From assembly GCA_900549475.1 (NCBI GenBank), contig UROF01000005.1:1-64000 (forward strand): 64,000 nt of DNA. Reading direction: 5' to 3'. The notes under the pieces were generated by a model, which searched no databases, was not told the origin of the DNA, and saw only the letters and a list, made by a program, of their open reading frames with translations. A program made the translations under genes and the position numbers. This document shows positions 51,187 to 58,286 of the stretch, in pieces; position 1 is the first letter of the stretch, and each line of letters opens with the position of its first letter. The stretch is from an uncultured Eubacteriales bacterium. GTDB lineage: Bacteria > Bacillota > Clostridia > Oscillospirales > Oscillospiraceae.

Positions 51187-51221
51187 TAAATTTTTAGCGC
51201 AATAATATTTTTTTATTTATG

Positions 51222-51250
51222 TTGACAATTTATTATTGTGCTGATAAAAT
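51222..51250 (+). promoter_or_regulatory. Promoter of the tryptophanase-type lyase gene
   Basis: TTGACA (51222-51227), 17 bases, TAAAAT (51245-51250). About 80 bases of leader follow; no tnaC-like Trp-containing leader peptide is evident in it. Confidence 0.75.
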
Positions 51251-51332
51251 TGAATCATTCATAGTCAGCCACCGTAGCAGGCAACCGGCTGCAAGGACTT
51301 TACCTATAATAAAAAGAAATGGAGGAAAACAA

Positions 51333-52715
51333 ATGGAATACATTCCCGAGCCTTTTAGAATCAAAATGGTTGAGCCCATCCGCAAAACCACCAAGGAAGA
51401 GCGGCAGCAGTACCTGAAAGAGGCTCAGTACAATGCCTTCCGACTCAGAGCCCGTGACGTCTACATCGACTGTATCACCGACAGTGGTACCAGCGCCATG
51501 AGCCAGAACCAGTGGAGCGCCATGTTCCTGGGCGATGAGTCCTATGCCGGCGCTGAGAGCTTTTACCGGCTGGAAGCCTCTGTTCAGGATGTCTTTGGTA
51601 TGCCCTACGTGCAGCCCACCCACCAGGGACGGGCCGCCGACTACATCATGGCCAACATCTACGCCAAAAAGGGCAAATATGCCATCGGCAATATGCACTT
51701 TGACACCTTCCGCGGCAACGCCGAGGTCATGGGCGCCATTCCGGTGGACCTGTGCATTGATGAGGGCTTTGACGCTGCTTCCGATCCGCTCCCCTTCAAA
51801 GGCAACATCGATCTGAACAAGATGCAGCAGCTCATTGATGAGAAGGGCGCTGAGAACGTCTGCGTGGTCATCATCACTGTCACCTGCAACAATAACGGCG
51901 GTCAGCCTGTGTCCATGCAGAACATCCGCGAGGTCTCTGCCCTGGCTCACAAATACAACATCCCCGTGGTCATCGACTCCGCCCGTCTGGCGGAAAATGC
52001 CTGGTTCATCAAGCAGCGGGAGCCTGGCTATCAGAATAAAGAGATCAAGGAGATCACCCGCGAGATGTTCTCCTACTGCGAAACCGCCACTATGAGCTCC
52101 AAAAAGGACGGTCTCGTAAACATTGGTGGTCTGTTTGTCACCCGGAATCTGGATGTCTATCACCAGGCCAACCAGATGGCCATTCATCACGAGGGCTTCA
52201 TCACTTACGGCGGTATGTCCGGCCGTGATATGGAAGCTCTGGCTGTAGGCCTGCAGGAAGCCTGCGAAGACTCCTACCTGGAGTATCGGGTAGGTCAGGT
52301 CAAGTTCCTGGGCGACCTGCTGATCGAGCGGGGCATCCCCATCATCCAGCCCACCGGCGGCCACGGCGTATATGTGGACGGCCGCCGCTTCTTCCCCCAT
52401 ATTCCTCAGTGTGAGTTCCCCAGCCAGCGTCTGGTCTGCGCCCTCTATGAGGAGGCCGGCGTCCGGGCTGTTGAGATCGGTGCCTGTGCCTTCGGCTCCA
52501 AAGACCCCGTCACCGGAGAGGATATCTTCCCCTCCCTGGAGACCATGCGCATCTGCATCAATCGCCGGGTATACACCAGCGATCATCTGCGGGTCATCGC
52601 CGACGCCCTGGGCCGTATCTACGAGAAGCGCGACACCTATCGCGGCATGAAGCTGGTATATGAGGGTCCCATCGTATCCCTGCGTCACTTTACGGCCGGC
52701 TTTGAGCTGCTGTAA
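51333..52715 (+). CDS. tnaA: Tryptophanase-type PLP beta-eliminating lyase
   Basis: A 460-residue lyase of the tryptophanase/tyrosine phenol-lyase family, which splits an aromatic amino acid to pyruvate, ammonia and indole or phenol. The PLP lysine is in MSSKKDGLVNIGG (K258 probable). At three positions that differ between the two enzymes it has the tryptophanase type: Asp124 (Thr124 in tyrosine phenol-lyase), Ile382 (Arg381) and His452 (Phe448). The substrate-loop segment AIHHEGF differs from both. ATG 51333 follows GGAGG. Upstream is a strong promoter, divergent from the opp unit. Confidence 0.85.
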   Translation: MEYIPEPFRIKMVEPIRKTTKEERQQYLKEAQYNAFRLRARDVYIDCITDSGTSAMSQNQWSAMFLGDESYAGAESFYRLEASVQDVFGMPYVQPTHQGRAADYIMANIYAKKGKYAIGNMHFDTFRGNAEVMGAIPVDLCIDEGFDAASDPLPFKGNIDLNKMQQLIDEKGAENVCVVIITVTCNNNGGQPVSMQNIREVSALAHKYNIPVVIDSARLAENAWFIKQREPGYQNKEIKEITREMFSYCETATMSSKKDGLVNIGGLFVTRNLDVYHQANQMAIHHEGFITYGGMSGRDMEALAVGLQEACEDSYLEYRVGQVKFLGDLLIERGIPIIQPTGGHGVYVDGRRFFPHIPQCEFPSQRLVCALYEEAGVRAVEIGACAFGSKDPVTGEDIFPSLETMRICINRRVYTSDHLRVIADALGRIYEKRDTYRGMKLVYEGPIVSLRHFTAGFELL

Positions 52716-52727
52716 GGCTTAAAGCAT

Positions 52728-52766
52728 ATGCCGCACATGAGAGACCATTTCTTTGATGTGCGGCAT
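52728..52766 (+). terminator. Hairpin after the lyase gene
   Basis: ATGCCGCACAT (52728-52738) pairs with ATGTGCGGCAT (52756-52766); GCATATGCC and GCTGTATGC extend the symmetry. No clear T-run, so it may only partly stop transcription before the regulator gene. Confidence 0.5.
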
Positions 52767-52889
52767 TGCTGTATGCCGACAGTGATGCACTTCTTATTTA
52801 CGCCATAAATTTTCTATGGTATAATTCATTTATTGGGAAATTCGTGTGTTGTCCGCGCAGATTTTTTATCTAAAAGGAGGACGTGCCCT

Positions 52890-53543
52890 GTGTATGACTT
52901 TAAAAAGACCGCTGAACTCCTGCCCTTCTTAAGGGAAGCTTTCGGCCCGGATGCAGAAATTCTTCTGTGTGATACCGAGCACATCCTCTACGCTGAACAC
53001 CCGATCACAGACCGCGTCAATCCTGGTAACCCTCTGGGGGATATGGAACGCTCCTTTATTGAGGAGGAAATCTATAAAACCAGAGATTCTGTTACAAATT
53101 ATCGCGCACTTCTGCCTTCCCGCGAACGCTTGCGCGCATCCACACTTTTCTTACGCAACGAAGACGGCTCGCTGGCTGGTTTCCTCACCATTAACATTCG
53201 GGTGGAAAATATGCTGCAAGCCAGAGATATTATTGACACGCTGATCAATGGCGAGGCGCCATACTCGGCAGGCTTTCTGCAGAAACGGCAGCCATCTGCT
53301 CAACCGGAACTCTTCAGCCGCTATGAGGGCGTCACTATTATGGTGGGTGACATCATCCATGCAGTAATCGAAGAATTTCTGGGTGATTTCGGTGTTTCAG
53401 CTGACCGGCTCACTGCTACAGAGCGCCAGCAAATCGTCCACGAACTGGATAACCGTGGCGTTTTCCTGGTAAAAGGCTCCATCAGTGAGGTGGCCAAGCA
53501 GCTGGGCTGCTCCGAAGCCACCATCTACCGCTATCTGCAATAA
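52890..53543 (+). CDS. YheO-like PAS/HTH transcriptional regulator
   Basis: A 217-residue regulator: an N-terminal YheO-type PAS domain (residues about 8-120, including LLPFLREAFGPDAEILLCDTEHI and LFLRNEDGSLAGFLTINI) and a C-terminal helix-turn-helix (GSISEVAKQLGCSEATIYRYLQ). The family includes DauR, a repressor of D-amino acid catabolism. The start is GTG 52890, nine bases after AAAGGAGG. Its place behind the lyase gene suggests it controls the divergent opp and lyase promoters. Confidence 0.8.
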   Translation: MYDFKKTAELLPFLREAFGPDAEILLCDTEHILYAEHPITDRVNPGNPLGDMERSFIEEEIYKTRDSVTNYRALLPSRERLRASTLFLRNEDGSLAGFLTINIRVENMLQARDIIDTLINGEAPYSAGFLQKRQPSAQPELFSRYEGVTIMVGDIIHAVIEEFLGDFGVSADRLTATERQQIVHELDNRGVFLVKGSISEVAKQLGCSEATIYRYLQ

Positions 53544-53591
53544 CGTCCGTCATGCGGCTTGGCCAAATGATCCGAAAGGGGTAATCTAAAA

Positions 53592-54689
53592 ATGGATCTC
53601 ACCGCGGTTCTCTCTGTCCTCCGGGATGCCGGTTATCCTGCCGTTTCCCTCTCCGCTATCCAGGAGGGCTCAAACCATTATGTATTTGATGTAACACTGG
53701 AAAACGGTAAACACGCTATCTGTAAATTTGCCAAGGTCCGTAAAACCGAACTTGGCCTTACAGCTGCCAACCTGGATACGCTCTTTGGCGGCCGGCTGTC
53801 TCTGGACCGGGAGTCCTATCTGCTCTCCCTGGCCCGCGAGAAGGGTGGCCTGCCTGTGCCAGAGGTATACGGTACCCACGATTCACCCTTAGGACGGTTT
53901 ATCCTTCTGGAAAAATCTCCGGGGATCTCCTTTACCGAGTGGCAGGAGACCCAGGGATACCGCCTGGAGCCCTATCTCGCCAGCCTGCGGGCACTGGGCC
54001 GGGATTTCGGAAAGCTCCATAAAAATATCCGTTTCCCCTCCTTCGGCGATATTATCGGTCCCAATGAGATCGAACCTGGCTGCGACAACTTTGCCGACCG
54101 CTTCATGGGAGTAACCAAAATGCGGATCGAGCGCGGTGCCAAGAAGGGCGCTTTCTCCAAGGAGGAGTCCAGTTTCCTGATGGACTTCTTCCGCGGCCGC
54201 TTTGAATCCCTTCGACCCCACCTGTCTGCCGCCGCTACCCGTTCTGTCATGGTCTTTACCGACATGCACGGCCGCAACTACTTCGTGGATGAAAACGGAA
54301 TTCCCAGCGGTTATTTTGACCTGGAGTCCGCCCAGGCCGCTCCCGCTGCCCTGGAATTCTATGGTTTCCGCTTCTTCCTCTTCAACTTCTATGATCAGGA
54401 GACCTTTGGGAAGGCGGAGGCCGCTTTCCTGGAGGGTTACCAGGAAGCGGGAGGACCCTGCCTGCCCAAGACCGCAGAGGACGAGGCTCTTATCCAGCTG
54501 CTGTCCGGCTGCCGCCTGCTGGAGCTGGCGGAGTCTTACTGGGGCGTTGTGGACGCTATCCGGGATACCTGGGGCCAGCGGATGAAGGCCCTGCTCTTCC
54601 AATATATCGACACCGGCTCCATCGACTATGTCGCTCTGGGAGCCATGTGGCGGGAGCGGGACGGACAGCCCCTCCATCCTGTCATCTGA
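53592..54689 (+). CDS. APH-fold phosphotransferase (small-molecule kinase)
   Basis: A 365-residue kinase-like protein of the aminoglycoside phosphotransferase/choline kinase fold. An ATP-site lysine is likely in AICKFAKV; the catalytic loop is MVFTDMHGRNYFVD (Asp, Asn), and the metal Asp lies in GYFDLESAQ. Antibiotic resistance is unlikely; sugar or amino-sugar phosphorylation is more probable, given the neighbouring lactonase and epimerase-like genes. The ribosome site is GGGG. A terminator follows. Confidence 0.7.
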   Translation: MDLTAVLSVLRDAGYPAVSLSAIQEGSNHYVFDVTLENGKHAICKFAKVRKTELGLTAANLDTLFGGRLSLDRESYLLSLAREKGGLPVPEVYGTHDSPLGRFILLEKSPGISFTEWQETQGYRLEPYLASLRALGRDFGKLHKNIRFPSFGDIIGPNEIEPGCDNFADRFMGVTKMRIERGAKKGAFSKEESSFLMDFFRGRFESLRPHLSAAATRSVMVFTDMHGRNYFVDENGIPSGYFDLESAQAAPAALEFYGFRFFLFNFYDQETFGKAEAAFLEGYQEAGGPCLPKTAEDEALIQLLSGCRLLELAESYWGVVDAIRDTWGQRMKALLFQYIDTGSIDYVALGAMWRERDGQPLHPVI

Positions 54690-54695
54690 CACCAG

Positions 54696-54723
54696 AACGC
54701 CTCCCGCTTTGCCGGGAGGCGTT
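54696..54723 (+). terminator. Terminator after the kinase gene
   Basis: AACGCCTCCCG (54696-54706) pairs with CGGGAGGCGTT (54713-54723), followed by ACTCTTCC. Confidence 0.65.
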
Positions 54724-54776
54724 ACTCTTCCCTGTGAAGCTCCACTTTTCATCTCAACACAACAAGGAGAGCTGTT

Positions 54777-55748
54777 ATGGCTTACATTACTGGATATGTG
54801 GGAACCTACGCATCCCCAAACACCCCCGGAACGTTCCGTTTCCGTCTGGACGATCAGTCCGGCGCTCTGGATCAGCCGGAGCTGATCTACCCCCAGACCA
54901 ACACCAAATATACCGCCTGGTCCAACGGGCTTCTGGCCACTGTGACCGAAGCGGAGGGTGCTGCCGGTCTGGCCCTGCTGGACACTGCCAGCGGAGATGC
55001 CCGTCTTTTGGACACCCAGCTGAATGAACATACCACCGCCTGCTTCCTTACATGGCATGAAGGCGTTCTATACTCCACCAATTATCACGACGGCCATGTC
55101 CTTGTTTACACAGTGGAGGACCGCCGCCTGCACCTGGCCCACCGTCTTTTCATGGGTGAGAAATCTGGCTGTCATCAGGTCATATTCCACGATCAGTGGA
55201 TGCTTGTCCCCTGCCTGTGCCTGGATCAGATCCACATCTTTGACAGAACAAACCACTTCCAGGCGGTAGGGACGCTGCAGTTCCCCCAGGGGACCGGCCC
55301 TCGCCACGGTGTTTTTACCCGGGACCATCGCCGTTTCTACCTGGTAAGCGAAACCTCCAACGAGCTCTTTTACTACCGGGTAGACGGGCTTTCCTTTACA
55401 CTGGAAGCGACGCTTCCCATCCTGCCGCCGGACTTCACCGGAAAAGGCGACACCGCCGCCATCCGGCTGAGCGAGGATGAGCAGACTCTCTATGTTTCTA
55501 TCCGCGGAGCCGGAGCCATTGCTGTATTCCATGTAGGCGATGGCCATCCTGTCCTTATTCAGCACGCATCCTCCCTGGGCCGGGAGCCCTGGGATCTCCT
55601 GCTGGTCCCCGGCGGACATTTCCTGTTGGCCGCCAACCGGAAATCCGATGAGATCTCCTGCTTCTCCCTCCATGCCGACGGCACCATCGGTGAGCGCTGC
55701 GGTGTTCTGCCGGTACCCCAGTGCGTGGGAATGTCTCTGGCATATTAA
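54777..55748 (+). CDS. Lactonase-family beta-propeller protein
   Basis: A 323-residue protein with the lactonase (6-phosphogluconolactonase, PF10282) beta-propeller pattern: repeated short strands and the conserved start VGTYASPNTPGTFRFRLDD, then GPRHGVFTRDHRRFYLVSETSNELFYYRVD and a final GREPWDLLLVPGGHFLLAANRKSDEISCF. It has no signal peptide, so it acts in the cytoplasm. Substrate is unknown; a sugar or aldono lactone is the family norm. A GGAG site precedes ATG 54777. Confidence 0.8.
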   Translation: MAYITGYVGTYASPNTPGTFRFRLDDQSGALDQPELIYPQTNTKYTAWSNGLLATVTEAEGAAGLALLDTASGDARLLDTQLNEHTTACFLTWHEGVLYSTNYHDGHVLVYTVEDRRLHLAHRLFMGEKSGCHQVIFHDQWMLVPCLCLDQIHIFDRTNHFQAVGTLQFPQGTGPRHGVFTRDHRRFYLVSETSNELFYYRVDGLSFTLEATLPILPPDFTGKGDTAAIRLSEDEQTLYVSIRGAGAIAVFHVGDGHPVLIQHASSLGREPWDLLLVPGGHFLLAANRKSDEISCFSLHADGTIGERCGVLPVPQCVGMSLAY

Positions 55749-55785
55749 ACCATTCGCAAATTCATTACAGAAAGGATATATGGAA

Positions 55786-56853
55786 ATGAGCAGATTTCAT
55801 CAAGTTGCCGCTGTGCTGGAGCAGTACGGGCTGGACGCCATGCTGGTTACCAGTGAACCCAACCGTCAGTATGTGACCGGCTTCCCCGCCTCCGACGGCA
55901 TGGCCCTTGTCACCAAGGACGGCTCCTACTTCTTTACCGACAGCAGATACATTGAAGCAGCCGGAAAAGCGATTTCTGACGCCGTTCTGGAGGAGTGTAC
56001 CCGGGTAAAGCCCGCCATCTTCCTGGCCAAGGAGATCATCCGTCAGCAAGGCATCCAGCACCTCGGCTTTGAGGAGGAGCGGACGACAGTAAAGGAGTTC
56101 CAGTTCTGGCAGAAAACGCTGGATTGTGAACTGGTCCCTGCCTCCGCCCTTCTGACCAAGCTGCGTACCGTCAAGGACCAGGAGGAGATCCAGACTCTGA
56201 TCGCCGCCCAGCGCATCGCGGAAAAAGCTTTGGAGGAAGTGCTGGACTTTATCCGCATCGGCCGCACAGAACAGGAGATCGCCGCCTTCCTGCAGTACCG
56301 CATGCTGTCCGCAGGAGCGGAAAAGATGTCCTTCGACCCCATTGTGGTCGGCGGTCCCAACAGCAGTATGCCCCACGGCGTCCCCACTGAGCGGCCGGTG
56401 GGAGAGGGTGAATTCCTCACCATGGATTTCGGGTGTGTATATCACGGCTACTGCTCTGATATGACCCGCACTGTCGCCCTGGGTCATGTTACCGAAGAAA
56501 TGGACCGTGTCTATCACACGGTACTGAAGGCCCAGCTGGCCGGTATTGCCGCTGTGCGGCCCGGCGTGGCGGGAAAGGTTATCCACGAGGCCGGTGCAAA
56601 AGTCATCGCCGACGCCGGTTATGGCGCATATTTCGGCCACGGCTTTGGCCACGGACTGGGCGTGGAGCTCCATGAGCTGCCCGGCGCCGGTTCCAACAGT
56701 GAAGAATTTCTCCCCGCCGGAACTGTCCTGTCTGCTGAGCCGGGCATCTACCTCCCCGGCCGCTTCGGAGTGCGGATCGAGGATGTGGTCGTCATCACCG
56801 AAGATGGCTGTCTGGACATTACCAACGCCCCCAAGGAGCTTTTGATCCTGTAA
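55786..56853 (+). CDS. M24 family Xaa-Pro peptidase
   Basis: A 355-residue metallopeptidase of the Xaa-Pro aminopeptidase/dipeptidase group. The pita-bread metal ligands are present: Asp in MDFGCVYHGYCSDMTRTVALG (two Asp), His in HGFGHGLGVELHE, Glu in SAEPGIYLPG and Glu in RIEDVVVI. It would cleave X-Pro bonds that other peptidases cannot. I chose ATG 55786, nine bases after AAAGGA; ATG 55780 is an alternative. It ends the plus-strand unit at the terminator. Confidence 0.9.
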   Translation: MSRFHQVAAVLEQYGLDAMLVTSEPNRQYVTGFPASDGMALVTKDGSYFFTDSRYIEAAGKAISDAVLEECTRVKPAIFLAKEIIRQQGIQHLGFEEERTTVKEFQFWQKTLDCELVPASALLTKLRTVKDQEEIQTLIAAQRIAEKALEEVLDFIRIGRTEQEIAAFLQYRMLSAGAEKMSFDPIVVGGPNSSMPHGVPTERPVGEGEFLTMDFGCVYHGYCSDMTRTVALGHVTEEMDRVYHTVLKAQLAGIAAVRPGVAGKVIHEAGAKVIADAGYGAYFGHGFGHGLGVELHELPGAGSNSEEFLPAGTVLSAEPGIYLPGRFGVRIEDVVVITEDGCLDITNAPKELLIL

Positions 56854-56881
56854 CGCAACGTATTATTTTCCCCTATAAAGC

Positions 56882-56928
56882 AAGTCCATGGTTAGCGCAC
56901 AGAAACGGCCTAACCATGGACTTTTTTT
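56882..56928. terminator. Terminator after the Xaa-Pro peptidase gene
   Basis: AAGTCCATGGTTAG (56882-56895) pairs with CTAACCATGGACTT (56910-56923) and is followed by TTTTT, between convergent units. Confidence 0.85.
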
Positions 56929-56945
56929 GGCTCCTACCAAACTGG

Positions 56946-58286
56946 TTATTCGCTTTTGATAGCCTCCAGCGCCGGGATCTGTACCGCCTTATTGGCGGGG
57001 TAATATCCGGAACCCAGGCCGATAAAAACGGAGAACACCACGGCGAACAGCAGCAGCCACACCGGGATCACCGATACACGGCTCACCTCTTCGCCCCCCA
57101 GTACAGCCCCCGCCAGATTCTCCGGCGAGAATCCCCCCAGGGACACCAGGTTGATGATCACAGATGCCGCAAAACTGATGATACAGCCGATCACACCGCC
57201 GATGAGGCCGATAGCCCCCGCCTCTGCCAGGAACATCACCCGGATGTCACTGACATAGCAGCCCAGCGCCTTCATAATACCGATTTCCCGGGTCCGCTCG
57301 GAGATGGACATGATCATGGTATTGGTGATGCCCAGAGCCGCCACAAACAGGGAGATGGCTCCCAGGCCGCCCAGCATCATCTGTTTCTGCCGGGCCTCCT
57401 TCTCCATAGGCTTACGGATGCTCTCCATAGACTCCGTGTTATAGCCCATGGTCTTGATCTCTTTCTCCACCTCGGCCACCTGGGAGATATTTCCTACCTT
57501 TACCAGCACGGAGTCATAGGGCACCTGCTTTTTCCGGCTGCCCTGTACCTTGTCCAGCAGTTTGCGCAGGTTCTGAAGGCTCATGATGATCCCGTCGGAG
57601 GTCTCTGACCCCTTGGAATAATCCTCCTTGACCATTCCCACAGGAGAGACCACCTCTGTGACCTTGCCTGCCTGTGTCATGATCTCCATGGTGATCTTTC
57701 CGCTCATGGGATCAAAATAAGGGTCCGGTACATTGGTCAGATTGCCCTTGTCATCCCAGGTACCGCTCCAGCGATCCACTGTATTACGGCCCTCCGGGCG
57801 CATAGTATCCTTGAACTCATAGGCAATATTTTGTCCGACAATGACCTCGCCGCTCCGTTTGGCGGTGTCGCCTGCTGTCAGCCGGTAGCCCATCTTTTCC
57901 ATGGCATCCACATCGAGGCCCACTACCGTGGTCCATTCCGCCACATAGCGGTTTCCGGTTCCAGTCATCAGACGGATAGACTCCACCTCCAGGGTCTGCT
58001 TGGGAGTGACAGCTTCCACCCCGGACAGTGCCCGCAGCCGCTTGACCAGCGCATCATCCAGCTTGACTTTTCCCCGTCCTCCCTGTGGGGCATTGACCGT
58101 TATGATGGTCAAATCCCCCATCTGGGCCAGGGTACGCTCCTGGGACTCCCGCATGCCGATTCCCAGGGACACCATAATGACAATGGAACAGCAGCCGATC
58201 AGAACACCCAGCACGGTGAGAAAGGTCCGGGACTTCCGGCGCATCAGGTTTTGCAGGCAGATCCGCAGCAGATCCTTCTTTCTCAC
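56946..58286 (-). CDS. MacB-like ABC transporter permease
   Basis: A 446-residue permease: one N-terminal helix (RTFLTVLGVLIGCCSIVIMVSLGIG), a periplasm-facing MacB_PCD domain of about 230 residues, and three C-terminal helices of the FtsX domain (including ALGITNTMIMSISERTREIGIMKALG). The GTG start at 58286 overlaps the stop of the upstream repeat-protein gene (GTGA), so all three genes are coupled. MacB-type systems move peptides or act as mechanotransmitters rather than classic transporters. Confidence 0.9.
   Translation of the reverse strand: MRKKDLLRICLQNLMRRKSRTFLTVLGVLIGCCSIVIMVSLGIGMRESQERTLAQMGDLTIITVNAPQGGRGKVKLDDALVKRLRALSGVEAVTPKQTLEVESIRLMTGTGNRYVAEWTTVVGLDVDAMEKMGYRLTAGDTAKRSGEVIVGQNIAYEFKDTMRPEGRNTVDRWSGTWDDKGNLTNVPDPYFDPMSGKITMEIMTQAGKVTEVVSPVGMVKEDYSKGSETSDGIIMSLQNLRKLLDKVQGSRKKQVPYDSVLVKVGNISQVAEVEKEIKTMGYNTESMESIRKPMEKEARQKQMMLGGLGAISLFVAALGITNTMIMSISERTREIGIMKALGCYVSDIRVMFLAEAGAIGLIGGVIGCIISFAASVIINLVSLGGFSPENLAGAVLGGEEVSRVSVIPVWLLLFAVVFSVFIGLGSGYYPANKAVQIPALEAIKSE

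Noticed and set aside
51219..51332. Upstream extension of the lyase and a possible tnaC-like leader peptide
   Set aside because: The extension contains the promoter itself, and no short frame with a Trp codon and a proline-ending stop, as in tnaC, is present.
53592..54689. Aminoglycoside resistance gene
   Set aside because: The fold fits phosphotransferases in general, but length, surroundings and lack of mobile context favour a metabolic kinase.
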